DNA of 64,000 nucleotides, taken from NCBI GenBank assembly GCA_963921195.1, contig OY992538.1:235345462-235409461 (forward strand). The letters run 5' to 3'. Of the stretch, positions 32,184 through 44,485 are shown one piece after another. The first letter of the stretch is position 1, and each line of letters opens with the position of its first letter. Source of the DNA: Pegoplata infirma. Its lineage: Eukaryota > Arthropoda > Insecta > Diptera > Anthomyiidae. A program made the position numbers and the translations under genes. The notes below the pieces were generated by a model. The model was not told where the DNA came from. It searched no databases and worked only from the letters and a program-made list of their open reading frames with translations.

Positions 32184-34298
32184 CTAGTTGTAGGATTTAC
32201 TTGTTTCCTTAGACACTGTATTTCTCCAAGATGTTTTCGGTCGGCCAACTCTTCGATACCCCTGTGGGTTCCACTCAAGTGCGGCATGTGGGACCTCGGA
32301 TCTTTCTTTCCTTAGTGTGTGTCCCAACCATCCATATTTACGTTTCTTTATTTCGCTTTCAATCTTTATTTGATTAGTTCTTAGTAGCAGATTTTCGTTA
32401 GTTATTATTTGAGGCCACCATATTCTTAAAATATTGCGAAGACATCTATTGAAGAATGTCTGTAATTTCTGAGATAAATCTTTTGTGAGAAACCATGTTT
32501 CACATCCATATAACAGGATGGATTTTACGCAGGCGTCAAATATTCGTATCTTCGTTGCTGTGTTAATTGTGTTTGACCTCCATACTTTAAACAGCATTGC
32601 GAACCTGCCTTTAGCTTTCTTAAGTCGGCTTTCTACGTCAAGTATTGTGCCCCCATTAGTGCTTATAATGCTGCCGAGATACTCAAAACTGGTTACTTCA
32701 CTGATCTCCTGCTGATTGACTGCGAACTGGGATGTGTTTACCGCATTAATTTTCATAGTTTTGGTTTTGTTAATATTGGCTTTAAGTCCTACTTTATTTG
32801 ATTCCTCCGTAAGGGATGTTAAAAGGGATTGCATTTCTGAGTTTTTGTTGGACAGAAGGACTATATCGTCGGCATACTCTAGATGCGCTAATTTGTTGCA
32901 CATACCCCAATTCAGTCCCACTGATAATGTATCAACAGCGTCAAATATTACATCCATCACAGTTATAAATAAAAGCGGTGAGAGAGCGCACCCTTGTCGT
33001 ACACCACTCTTTGTTTCAAAGCTATCGCTTAACGTGCCATTATGTAAAACCCTACACGTAGAACCTTCGTAGCTATGCCTAAGAATGTTTATTAACTTTT
33101 GAGGAATACCCCTTGCATCTAGCGCCGTCCAAATAAATTCTCTCTTCAGAGCATCAAAGGCTTTTTCGTAATCAACAAAGGTCAAGTACATAGTTGCATT
33201 AAATTCTGCTGCCTGTTCAATTAAGATTCGTACCGTATTGATTTGGTCTATGCATGACCTACCAGGACGAAAGCCCGCTTGGGTGTTTCGGATGTATTTA
33301 TCTAGAGCTTCTGCTATTCTGTCTAGTATGATTTGGTTAAATATTTTAAAAACTGCCGGCAATAACGAGATACCACGCCAGTTATTGCCAATCTTTTTAT
33401 CACATTTTTTCGGGATTTTAATAATTATGGCCTCTTTCCAGTCGGAAGGAAAATCTTCAGTAGTCCAGACTAGTTCGTAGATTGGGCGCAAGATTTCTGC
33501 CATTGCAATGGGATTAGCTTTGAAACATTCTATTGGTAAATTATCGTTACCCGCCGCTTTTCCGCATTTCATATTTCTAATTGCTGCACAGATTTCGCTT
33601 ACAGTAGGGGGGTTGGTGTTTATATTTCCGTTAGGGTTTAAACGTCTTCGTATTGTAAAACTGTCCGATTCATTGTGCATTATGTTCAACGTTTTTTCGA
33701 AATGTTTACTCCAAACATGCAATTGCTCTAGTTTGGAAGTCATGGTTTCACCACTATCACCATCTATGACAGGAGAGCTCCCATTAATATTACCGCTGCA
33801 GCCAGAAAGTGTTCGGGTTAACTTAAAAAGTTCCTTCATATCTCCTTTTTCGGATGCTGTCTGTGCCTCTTTGCCAATATTTTCATAAAATTGCTTCTTA
33901 TCTTTTTTCACTTGTCGTTTGATGAGTTTGCTTGTTTCTCTATACTCCATGGTATATTCCTCTTTACGTTGTTGATCATTCTCGCCTAACATCGCTAGTT
34001 TGATTGTTCGTCTTCTTTCAATGAAATCCCAAGCATCGTTAGACATCCATGCCTTTTGTTCGGATGAGCGGAAACCGAGAGTGTCTTTGCACAGATTTTG
34101 GAGTCTTATTTTTAAAGCTGACCATAGGTTGTCAGCAGAAACGTTGTCGTTGCCATTATTTGTATTATTACTCGTGTTAATGTTGTTTATACCCTCTACG
34201 AAACGGGTTTTGACAGCAGCAGCTTTCAACTTCTGAGTGTTGTATGTCCTTCTGGTTTGAGTGGTATTACACCTTTTAGGCCAAAGTTTCACTACCAA
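32184..34298 (-). pseudogene. RTE-type LINE reverse transcriptase region (704-codon open frame)
   Basis: Reverse transcriptase half of the LINE polyprotein, which copies element RNA at the nicked target. Visible motifs (numbering from 34298) are NNWRGISLLP (305-314), AGFRPGRSC (341-349), FVDYEKAFD with first catalytic D376, GVRQGCALSPLLF (432-444) and YADD with the catalytic pair at 475-478. After these come FEYLGS (538-543) and a C-terminal region with WLGHTLRK and GRPKTSWRNTV. The frame is open throughout and the catalytic residues are intact. The apparent start is a TTG artefact: the protein should be continuous with the upstream endonuclease, which is in another frame and overlaps it by 23 bp. 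So the element is broken at one point only. Confidence 0.9.
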
Positions 34299-35079
34299 TT
34301 TCTCCGCTCCTCTTATTACGGACGTCGCATAGCAGATTACACCATTCCCTGGAAATGCATATGTGATCTATTTGTGTTTCGTAGTTACGTGGAGCCTTCC
34401 ATGTTGTTTTGTTATTCGTTTTGTGGGGAAATATTGACCCTCCTACTTTAAGATCGTGGTTTAAACAGGTCTCCAAGAAAAGTTCACCATTTTCATTACA
34501 TGTACCTAATGCATGCCTGCCCATTATTGTTTCAAACCCCGTATTATTATCACCTATTTGGCCATTAAAATCCCCCATTAGTAACTTAACATCGCTCCGC
34601 GTTGTATCCTGTAGCGTCTTTTCGAGCAGATTGTAAAATGCTTCTTTGTCTTCTAAAAGGCTGTCTTCAGTAGGGGCATAACATTGTATTACTGAGATGT
34701 TAAAATTTTTAGTACGAAAACGAACGGTAATAATACGTTCTGATAACGCCTTCCAACTTATTATTGATTGTTGCAATTTCTGTCTTACATAGACAGCAAC
34801 ACCTCGTATATAGGGATCCTCTTCTTTAGGCATGCCAGAGTACATCAATACACCCCCTTTTTTGATCCTCACCTCGCCAGACCCATTCCACCTTACTTCA
34901 CTTAGACCAATAACGTCTATACGCAGTCTCTCGCACTCTTTAGCTAACATGTCCAGTTTTCCAGGTTGATACAAAGTTCTTACATTCCATTGAGCAAATC
35001 GTGTCCTATTAACAAAGCTTGTGTCGTCATCTGAGTTTCCTGATCGTTTTGTTTTTCCATTTGTAAATACTCGAATCAT
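34276..35079 (-). pseudogene. RTE-type LINE endonuclease domain, frameshifted before SDHH
   Basis: Apurinic-type endonuclease domain that nicks the genomic target. The start ATG at 35079 gives MIRVFTNGKTK. Motifs visible are WNVRTL (N32), LSEVRW (catalytic E61), YAPTED (133-138), GDFNGQIG (169-176) and QIDHICIS (236-243). The domain normally ends in an SDHH motif carrying the catalytic Asp and His. Here the frame reads ...RSGEIGSETLA then stops, and the reverse transcriptase frame resumes with LVVKLWPKR. A small deletion around 34285-34300 therefore probably removed SDHH and shifted the frame. That would kill the nuclease as well as separate the two halves. Confidence 0.87.
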
Positions 35080-35964
35080 TGATTTTTTAGTAGCTACGGG
35101 TGATTAACCTATAACTACATAGTTTGGTGGTAGGGCTGCTACCTTTAAGTGTGTGATGTTGGAGGATCCTATGGTATCCAAACATGCCATGGATCTTGTT
35201 ACTTATTTGTCGGTATTTCCCCCGTACAAAAGATGTTGAGCCCAGATATCCCGCTGAGTGGTCGGTCGCGTAATAATTTTATCTTATAATTTTATCTTAT
35301 CCTTTTATCTTATCCTTTGCCTCCAACACTCCCCATTTACCCGGGCTTGTGACCGGCTGCACTGATACAAGTCACAGTACAGGCTGGGTTAGAAAACATA
35401 CACAAATTTTAGTGGAATTGACTTATTTTTTTGTCAATAGACCGATTTAACTGAATATCGGTCGAAATTTTTTTATGGGGGCACTAAGTCCAAAAATGGT
35501 CCAATTATATTGCGATTTGATTAGATTACTAATGTTCACGTTTAACACATAAAAATAAAATTTTTATCAAAAGGGTGGTTTGTATGGGGACTACCAAAAG
35601 GACCGATCCGATTTCTTTGAAATTTGGAATGGTGATTCGTGCATACAAAAATTTGCCAAATTTTAAAGCGATATCTATTATAATACGGTTATTAGAGTCA
35701 TTTAAGCCGAATCCAAAGGGGGCGTTTGTATGGGGGCTTGGGGTTAACATGGATCGATTTTCTCCAATTTCAATAGGCTTCATCCTTGGGCCAAAATATG
35801 CTTAAGTTTCCAATTTCAAGTCAATTGATTGAAAATTGCGACCTGTATCGTGATTAAGCCGATAGATGGACAGACGGACGGACGGACAGCGCTAGATCGA
35901 CTCAAAAATTAATTCTGAGTCGATCGGTATACTTGAAGGTAGGTCTAGGACACAGGGTGGTGTA

Positions 35965-36125
35965 GAGTATAAAAAAAATTAAAAAAATATGTTTTGCGAC
36001 ACATCCCTTCATTAATTTAGATGCGCTGAATATTAAAAAAAATAACATCGTTAAATCAGTTTTCGAGATATCGCTATTTGAAATTAGCAAAAATGGCGTT
36101 TTTTTCTGTGTTACATTTTTTTTTA
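35965..36125 (+). repeat. Foldback family 'Z' fragment
   Basis: 'tatgttttgcgacacatc', 'agttttcgagatatcgctat' and 'aaaaatggcg' are shared with other Z copies. Confidence 0.5.
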
Positions 36126-36655
36126 ATCTTAATATTTCTTTCTCTTTTTCTGATTTTTTCTAGTTTTTCCTGTTTATAAATTTAAATTTTCCCTACATAT
36201 GCCTTCCTTGTAAATAAAATAAATCCCCCTATAACTGTATGTGTAATTCCTATTTACATTTTAAAATATTACACAAACAAAATTTTTAATATTGTGCTTG
36301 TAAAGTTAATTAATCTGTACCATTAATTAGCAGATTTTAAAATAAGCCATGTTGAAAGCGAGGCTAAAATAATAGAAATAGCAGCCGCAGCGGCAGCAGC
36401 AACAACAATAACAAGAGAAAAATCAATCAATTATTATAAAATATTCATGTGCAAAACTATAGACCATTGTATGAGTTTTAGTAAATTAAATATGCAATAG
36501 AGGTATTCAGAGTTTTTAAAACCAGCACTGGTGTTGTGGCAAATAGAAAACTTTTACCCAAAATATGCATTTTGAAAAGTTTTTGAAAAAAAAAATACAA
36601 AACTGCTAGATTAGCAGGGAAAGTGCCCTATAGTGTGAATTGTGCTAATATGTAT
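36126..36655. other. AT-rich stretch with no recognised gene
   Basis: A short GCAGCAGC-type run at about 36381-36400; no coding evidence. Confidence 0.4.
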
Positions 36656-36657
36656 CA

Positions 36658-38883
36658 TTAGGCCGCCATTTTTTTTAATGGCAAACAAATGTTCTTTCAA
36701 TTTTGGACGTCCGGGGAAATTTTTATTCTCCTAGACATAAAACTTTTATGGTACAAATTTGAGGTCAATCGGCGCCACGCGCCAAAAAATTTTGGATTTT
36801 TTAAAATTAAAAAAACAAAAAATTGAAAAAAGTGTCATACAAAATACATTTTTTATTAATTTTGATGTGTTGAACACAAATATCAAAGAAAAATTCGGTC
36901 GAACGGCTTTCGAGATAGCGCTATTTGAAATTTAAAAAATGGCGATTTTTCCTACGTTTAAGAAATTTAAAAAAACAACATCTCGAGGTATCGCAATTTT
37001 ATATATTTTTATATAATTATATCTAATTATATAATTTTGCTATTATTATATAAAAATAGGGGTCCAAATTTCGCATAATTATATAAAAAATTTATCAAAA
37101 TATATGAAACATTGATTAAATTTTATATAGTTTTATCGACTCATTTTTCGCATCAAATTCTATATAATTCGATTTAATCATATATGATGTTTATAAAATT
37201 ATATACAATTATATAGGAACTTTTTTACTCGGGTTGACTATTTCAAAGAGCTCTTCTCTTTTAGAGATTTTGGTGAAAATAATCGGAATTGTCTTAAATT
37301 GAGTTAAAATAAAAGATTGTCTTATGCTCTATAAAAGGGGAAAGATAAAGAAATTTTGAGTAGTTTTTTTTTTTTAAATTCTTAAACGTACCCTCAAAGA
37401 AAAAGCTTCATTAAAATATATTAATGAAAACTGTCATAAATATAATGAAAATCTTCATTAAAGTTCGTACATTGCAACAGTTTCATAAATACAATGAAAC
37501 AGTTTCATAATTGTTCATAGGGTCAATATTAATGACATTTCATAAATATAATGAATAAAATTTCATAAACTTTTATTAAACTCTTCATAAATATAATGAA
37601 ATGTTTCATAAATACGATGTAACATTTCATAGATTTAAAATGAAACAGTTCCATAATTATAATAAAATACTTAAAAAAATAATATTATTTTTATGAAATG
37701 TTTCATAGTATTTATGAAACATTTCACAATATTTATGACACAGTTACATTGGACGAACTTTAATGACAAGTTTCATTATATTTATGAAAAGGTTTCATAG
37801 TATTTATGAAATGTTTCATTAAAAAATCAAACGCATAATTTTTTTTAGAAATAAAATTTATGATATTTACATTGGAAGAACTTAAATAAGGAGCTATAAT
37901 TGGTATGCCCCAATTTCTTAATCATATTATAAAAAATCATATGACACGTTTATGATTTTTTTTTTATGAAATCATGAAATTTTATGAAGTGCATTTCATA
38001 GACTTTTTTCATAAAACTTTATTACATTTATGAAGGTTTCATAAATATAATGAAATTTTATGACAAAAATATTTATGAAACCATGTCATAAATATTATGA
38101 AGCATTTTTCTCTGAGTGTAGGAAACCCCGTAATTTTTGTAGTTTTTTTTTAACAAACTTCAAATGGCAATGTCTCGAAAACCGCTCGACTGATTTCAGA
38201 AATTTTTTGATATTCCTATTCAGTGACGTATTCGTGACAAAATTAATAAAAATAATGAATTGCAAGATATTTTTTTTATTTTCTATTCTTCAAAAATCCA
38301 AAATTTTGGGGAAAATTGTCCAAAACTCAAAAACTTTGACCGAAAGACGCCCGACTCAAATTTAGTTTAAACGAAAGATTTTCTAAAGCTCTATAAAAGA
38401 ACAAGAAAACGCAATTTTGAAATTGTTGAATTCTTGAAAGTAGGAAAATACCACCATTTTTTTTGGAAATTTCAAATATCTCTAAAAGTGTTCGACCAAT
38501 TTTCAAAATCAGTCTTGGATTTTTTAAATTTTTTAAAAAATAATAAAAAATATGTCTTGCGATACACCATATTTATTAGTTTTGGTGCGCTAAATACGAA
38601 TATTAAAAAATAACTAAAATCGGTCGAACAGGTTTCGAAATAAGATATCTTTATTTGAATATGGAAAAAATGGCGTTTTTTTCCTATTGTCTAGAAATTA
38701 AAAAAAATATCTTCCAATTTTTTTCTTGACCCTTATATAGAGCCTGAGACCAGCTTTCATTTAAGAGTATTTTTAGCCAAATCCGATCATTTTAACCCGT
38801 GGCGTCCCTAGTTCAAAGTTTTTTATTTTTTAAAACTTTTAGGCCTAGAAGAATTAAAATTTTACGAAAAAATGCCGGCCTAA
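36658..38883. mobile_element. Foldback element 'Z', complete copy with nested MITE
   Basis: The left end ATTAGGCCGCCATTTTTT pairs with the right end AAAAAATGCCGGCCTAAT. Long inverted arms contain 'ggtacaaatttgaggtcaat', 'gagatagcgctatttgaaat' and their counterparts. The MITE at 37391-38118 sits inside. No transposase-like frame is present. Confidence 0.65.
37391..38118. mobile_element. MITE with CTCA(G)AGAAAAA ends and ATAATGAAA-type palindrome array
   Basis: The left end CCCTCAAAGAAAAAGCTTCAT-like text pairs with 'atgaagcatttttctctgagtg', flanked by TA (37389-37390 and 38119-38120). The interior is dozens of variants of TTTCATAAATATAATGAAA, each near-palindromic. It is 728 bp and non-coding. 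Confidence 0.72.
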
Positions 38884-38934
38884 TCTATCATATATTCATA
38901 CATCCACTCACAAACATACAAATACCCAGCCAGA

Positions 38935-40289
38935 AATTGCCAACCGTACCAAAAAAAAAGTACTGGCAAAGCAATTTATTTTTTGTATAGCAAGCTCTTT
39001 TTAGTAAAGTACTTGGTTTCACCGAATTAAGTACTTTGCTAGTACATTTTTACCAAACTAAAGGCGGTTTATTTCAAAAATATATCATCACATTTGTATT
39101 TAGACAGCTTTCTATTAAAAATTTCACTAACTTTATTTACATTTTCATTGACGAGTAAACATACGTTATCTGGATGAATTGGTTTTATTTTAAAACCATT
39201 AATGTTTACGAAAGAAAATACAACTCTCGATTCCGAGCTTTCTTTTATATTCCTAGAGTATTTGGAACTTCTATTAAGAGGATGTAGCAATAAATTCGCG
39301 AATTTCTTAATTTTTTTGACGTTTTTGCGAAATTAGCCCCCAAATTGGCCTTTGATAAAAAAAACTTGCTTTTACAATCATGTTGAATTTTATCATCATG
39401 TTGTATATGGCAGCACCATTTTTCGAGATAATTTAAGGGTCCATCTTTAAGTAAATAATGTGGGAACCTTACAGAATTAACTGACCAAAAATTATTTTTT
39501 TGGACAAATTTTTCGTCAGTTATTTTTTTAAGGTTACCACATTATATAGTTAAAGATGGACCCTTAAGTCATCTTGTAAAATGATTCTGCCATAAAAAAA
39601 AAAATTCGCGATTTTTAACATGATGGTCTATATCACATAGATGTTTTTTGTTCACTATTCGTAGTGTTATGATCCACTTAAAGCAAATTTTTTATCAAAT
39701 ACCAATTTAGAGGTTAATTTCGAGAGAACCTTGAAAAATGAAGAAATTTTCGAATTTAAGGGCTTAAGATGAAAAGCTTTAAACCAAATTTTAAATTTTT
39801 TTTTTAAAAACAGGCTGGAAATAAGATAATCTTTAATGACATATTGCAAGCTGTACCATACATCAAAAAAAGGAGTACGCCATTGGACTCAGCATGTCTC
39901 AAATAAATGGAAATGTTGGTCATACCTCTTATTTTCTAAAATAGTGGTCACTTTTGGCATGCTGTGTTAATATATAATTTATTTAAAATGAAAAGATTAA
40001 AAAAAGACTTCTAATGTACAAATTATTAAATAAAAAAATAATTTTATTCGCAATTTTTAATTTTGTAATGGAATATTTTAGTTAAAAAGCTATTTACAAA
40101 AAATCTCGGATAATACTTTTCAAAGTACAGGGAAAGCGCTTTTAAAAGTACTTTGCCACTACTAAATGGTGTTATCATTTAGCATCTTAGCAAGTACTAA
40201 GAACCCAAAAAAAAGGTACTTTGCCAGTATTAATACTACCTTATTAGGTACTTTGCCAGATCTGGCCCGTATGTATTTTTCTGCCTGGG
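38935..40289. mobile_element. TIR element with CCCAGNCAGAAA ends, 1355 bp
   Basis: The left end CCCAGCCAGAAA pairs with the right end TTTCTGCCTGGG; TA flanks it (38933-38934 and 40290-40291). Subterminal repeats of 'aagtactttgccag' occur near both ends. An internal foldback (39432-39568, arms 'ttaagggtccatctttaa') is present. No coding capacity. Its right terminus was later the target of the hAT-type element at 40293. Confidence 0.68.
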
Positions 40290-41132
40290 TACTAGGGTGG
40301 GGCGATTTGAACATCTTAATGGGCGCTTCGTGTTTCTGATTCTTGGGATTGTACTGAGCAAAAAAGTCAACTAGACCATACGTCTACGGTGAAAATCGAG
40401 CCTCCCGATTTTGACTTGAAGTTTTTTCTCAGACTTTATTTTTTTGGAAAATTTGAAAATTTTCTTGGGCTCATATTTCGTAAACTATTTGAAATTTTGA
40501 CTTATTTTCAAAAGTAAAGTTGTAGCTATTGTCTCGGGCTACAATTTCTCTGAACATATTACTTAGAAAATACTTCGTTTTCATGGTCAGAAAGTCGAAA
40601 ATGTAGAAAATTCACCACTTTTTGTAATTTTTTTTAGATATTTTGGCCTATAACAGCCAAACCATTGAGATTTTTGATCCAATACTCAGACAAAAATTGT
40701 AGCCAAGACAATAGTTAAGAACTCTCTAGTACATCGCAAAAGCATTAGAACCTTCCTTCAGGCAGTTTTGGCCTTGTGAAAGTGCACATTTTTTGTGAAA
40801 ATATTGATAATTTACCATTTTCAGTTGTTCATAGCGCAAAATCATAAAAATGTTCTATTTCTTATTTTTTCCACTTTTTTTTATCCAAAAATATAATGTT
40901 TTTTTTTTGTTTTGTTCAATATTTATTTTGAAAATTCATTTAAAGTACAAAGTAATTGTATTGGTAGAGACAAGGTATGAATCAAGAAGAATTCCAATTT
41001 AGTGTATTTTTCATTCAAAGATTGCCTTCCAAATCTTTTCGAGATTCCATACGAGGCGCTTTCTTTCGGCCTTCAGATACAGATGCCATTATACCTTCAC
41101 GATTTTTGTCGATTGAGCGCTTAGCAACACTA

Positions 41133-41204
41133 GCTAGTAGTATGTAGTATGGCAATACCGGAAAAAAAAGTAGTAGTATGTAGTATGGCAATACCGGAAA
41201 AAAA
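41133..41204 (+). repeat. Tandem duplication of a ~33-bp unit
   Basis: 'agtatgtagtatggcaatac' plus 'cggaaaaaa' occurs twice in a row. Confidence 0.8.
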
Positions 41205-41366
41205 GTTTTCTACGTTTATTCAGATGGCAGCAGTTGCTAGTAAGACCTTAGTAGCACACTAAATTTTAGAACCTCTAATTAAATTTTGCGTGGAAAATTT
41301 CCAAATTTTATTTTATGTATATGTAAGATATTGGATAGTTCTTACGAGTGTACTGATCATTTCATA

Positions 41367-42225
41367 CACTCAAAATAATACGTTCGTAGATTTACTAATT
41401 TTTTTTTGCTAATGCTGGTTAGCTAACTTTTAGCAAATTTTTAGTTGAGATTAGCATGTTAGCAAAAATATCTTGTAAACTTCATTTAGCGCATTAGAAA
41501 TTTTAAACAAAATTTAAACTAATTTTTTTTGCTAAATTTTAATTTGTGTTGACCAAATTTTTACAAGCTTTTTTGCTAATATTAGCAAAAATAAATGGTA
41601 AATTTTTTTTTATTTTCAGAAAACTTAAAATGGCGATATCTCGGAAACTAAGCCAGATAGAGCAAAACGGAGGCTATTTTTGGTTCTCGAGCTGTATTTC
41701 ATAGTATCGCCGGTCCTCTTCACATGTGTGGACCCTAATGGGTCCTAACTTTGGATCCAAAATAGTTAGCATTCCCGAAAATTTTAAAATGCTCATATCT
41801 CGGTATCTCTCACAACAAAAAGTCCAAAAGCTCTCAAGACGTAGAACAAGACCGCAAAATAATCAAAAGCTCTCCGAGTAATATTTTTTAAGTTTTGAAA
41901 TTCTCAAAACCCCGGTGGTCCCCTAAAATCACGTATCTCAAAAACTAAGCAAGGTAGAGCGAAACGGACACAAATTTTGGATCAAAAACTATGACGATTT
42001 TTAAGGAACCCAACTAGGTCTAGGCTCATCGGGGTCTGGACCTATCGGGTCCGAACCCAATGGGGCCCTCAAATGTGTATGAACTAAGTTGAAATAAAAA
42101 TAATTTCAGTTAACTAATTTTTAGAAAACCGGTTTTTACCAAAAAAATTGTGGGTTCAAAATCAACAAATTTTCTTGTAGGTTTACAAGCTTTTTTGCTA
42201 ACTTTACAGTTTTTTTTTTTGAGTG
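41367..42225. mobile_element. MITE with CACTCAAAA ends, TA target duplication, 859 bp
   Basis: The ends CACTCAAAA and TTTTGAGTG are flanked by TA (41365-41366 and 42226-42227). The subterminal text ('tttgctaactttacag') matches the MITE at 25750-26316. It is nested in the hAT-type element. Confidence 0.72.
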
Positions 42226-43106
42226 TAGTTATATGAGCAGTATTTGCTGAGTTATTTTAGCCTTCACTAAGTCTTAGTAACACCTCAAGAATATTAGTAA
42301 TATTCTTGAGCTGATATTAAAGACTGGCGCTCTCAAGGAGCCAGTAGAAGAACTAAATTTGTTTTATCTCTATATTATAAAGTCTCTGGTGATCGTTTAC
42401 AATAAACTAACAAAAATGCGTTAAATGAACTTAAAACAATACAAGAATAAAAAAAAAGAATTAAAATAAATAGAATAAAATAAATAAATACTACAAATAA
42501 ATAGAATAAAAATATGAAATAGAAAATTTTTATGATTTTGCGCTATGAACAACTGAAAATGGTAATTTATCAATATTTTCACAAAAAATTTGCACTTTCA
42601 CAAGGCCAAAGCTGCCTGAAGGAGGGTTCTAATGCTTTTGCGATGTACTAGAGAGTTCTTAACTATTGTCTTGGCTACAATTTTTGTCTTAGTATTGGAT
42701 CGAAAATCTCAATGGTTTGGCTGTTATAGGCCAAAATATCCAAAAAAAAATTACAAAAAGTGGTGAATTTTCTACATTTTCGACTTTTTGACCATGAAAA
42801 CGAAGTATTTTCTAAGTAATATGTTCAGAGAAATTGTAGCCCGAGACAATAGCTACAACTTTACTTTTGAAAATAAGTCAAAATTTTAAATAGTTTACGA
42901 AATATGAGCCCAAGAAAATTTGCAAATTTTCCAAAAAAAATAAAGTCTGAGAAAAAACTTCAAGTCAAAATCGGGAGGCTCGATTTTCACCGTAGACGTA
43001 TGGTCTAGTTGACTTTTTTGCTCAGTACAATCCCAAGAATCAGAAAAGCGAAGCGCCCATTAAGATTTTTTTCCTTCCTTACTAATCGCCCCACCCTACT
43101 GGGTAC

Positions 43107-43514
43107 CCTTCTAAATATGATAAATACATACAACTATAAATATCTGTGTATGTGTGTTAGTGTTAGGATAATAATAATAAGTAGTAACATGCAGTATTTT
43201 GTTGTTCTTTTTTTCCGTTTTAGTGGTTAAGCTTTTATTGTTACAACTAACACAATGATACGCCTCGTTATGCAAAAAGCTACTCATTTATTCAAATCAT
43301 TTTTCTATAAACACGCATACATGCACACACACACACACACACACACCAATACATATATCCATGAATATAGCACATATAGATTACAAATAAATTCAACCAC
43401 AAAAATATATTCAAATTTGATCAGACATTTTTAAAAGTTTCCTGTACAGGACATAATTTCCTAGTATTTGTGTTATGTGCGTGTTATTTAGTTTAGTATT
43501 AGTATTAGTTTATG
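43107..43514. repeat. AT-rich stretch with a CA microsatellite
   Basis: A (CA)n run of about 11 repeats lies at 43324-43346. Nothing else was recognised. Confidence 0.6.
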
Positions 43515-44115
43515 GTATATTAGGCAGGCATTTTTTCTTCAACATTTGATTTTCCCAAGTGTCCGGTGAATTTTTTTATCTTACTAGCCTTAAAAGTTAT
43601 GTGATACAAATTTAAGGCCAATCGGACTAAATTACCCCGAGGAGAACGGCGAGAAAAGCTTTGGATTTTTAAAAATTAAAAAAAAAAAAAATTAAAAATA
43701 TATTTTGCGATAAATCATATTTTCAAAAAGTTTCTGAAATCGGTCCAGCGGTTTTCGAAATATCGCTATTTGAAATTTGAAAAAAAATAACGGTTCTTTC
43801 CTATGTTCAAGAATTAAAAAAAAAAAATCTAAAAATTTCTTTCCCTTGACCCTTTCAAAAAGCTTGATACAATCTTTAATTTAAATTTCTCGAAAACTAT
43901 TTGACCGATTTTAATTTTTTTTCATGTTCGTGTTCAGCACATCTAAATAAATATGAAATGTATGTGACATATTTTTTTTTTGACTTTTTTCTAAGTTCCG
44001 ATTGGCCACAGATTTGTATCACATAAGTTTTAGGTCTAGGAGAATGAGAATATGCCCGGATGTTCAAAATCGGAGGAAAAACTTTGTTCGCCATATAAAT
44101 AAATGCCTGTCTAAT
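43515..44115. mobile_element. Foldback element 'Z', compact copy (~600 bp)
   Basis: The left end 'attaggcaggcatttttt' pairs with 'aaatgcctgtctaat' at the right. Both arms carry 'gttatgtgatacaaattt' or its complement, and inner 'gaaatatcgctatttgaaat' motifs. It is non-coding; the frame at 43897-44094 is arm sequence. Confidence 0.62.
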
Positions 44116-44476
44116 GTTATATGTTTATGTGTGTATTTATGTACTTTTCTGGTTGTTTTGGTTTTCAACTAAATCAAATGCCTGAGAGGCAGCAAATAAG
44201 CCAAATCATATATACATTTTAAATAAATTGATAAAAAAAAATACTGTTAATTAAAAATTACATAAAATCTTTATCATAGATGGGCCAAATTGGTAGTACA
44301 AAGAAGGGCCTCCTCCTGTGGTCCACCGATCTTTATTAATACACTCAAATAACCTCGTCAAATTTAAAAAAAAATCTTGTAATCCCATTTAATGAACTCT
44401 TAGAGAAAAAACATGTTTGGAACATGATCGCAAACACACCAAAACTCCCATAATGCAGAGGAAATATGGTATGGTT
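44116..44476. other. AT-rich stretch with no recognised gene
   Basis: The last ~20 bases (from about 44460) belong to the repeat into which the truncated LINE inserted. Confidence 0.4.
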
Positions 44477-44485
44477 ATCCATTTG

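Larger units (their letters stand above)
32052..35389 (-). mobile_element. Near full-length RTE-type LINE, about 3.34 kb
   Basis: On the minus strand the order is a ~310-bp 5' UTR, one endonuclease-reverse transcriptase coding region (35079-32184), a short 3' UTR and a (TAA)n-type tail (about 32052-32070). Both sides carry TAGAAAACATA (32041-32051 and 35390-35400), an 11-bp target duplication. Size, single ORF and microsatellite tail fit the RTE clade. The host site is a DINE-like repeat whose empty form survives near 1905-1930. Confidence 0.88.
31915..35960 (-). repeat. DINE-1-like repeat (copy E2), split by the RTE LINE
   Basis: The left part (31915-32051) starts with the hairpin 'tatagtcggtcacaaccgacc' and 'cctacaccagtgttttccgg'. 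The right part (35390-35960) holds 'gacagacggacggacggaca', 'cgctagatcgactc' and ends 'gggtggtgtagagtataaa'. The join, once the LINE and its duplication are removed, matches 1830-1990 in reverse. The terminal hairpin resembles fly DINE-1/INE-1 repeats (inference). Confidence 0.65.
40293..43098. mobile_element. hAT-type foldback element with ~590-bp inverted ends, 2806 bp
   Basis: The ends TAGGGTGGGGCGA and its reverse complement are flanked by perfect 8-bp duplications CTGGGTAC (40285-40292 and 43099-43106). The inverted arms (about 40293-40885 and 42510-43098) match closely, for example 'ggtctagttgac' and 'gggaggctcgattttcacc' in mirror image. No transposase frame is present. The interior holds a TA-flanked MITE (41367-42225) and a ~33-bp tandem duplication (41133-41204). 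Confidence 0.82.

Noticed and set aside
32485..34451. Six plus-strand open frames of 76-126 residues
   Set aside because: They are antisense shadows of the LINE endonuclease and reverse transcriptase coding region.
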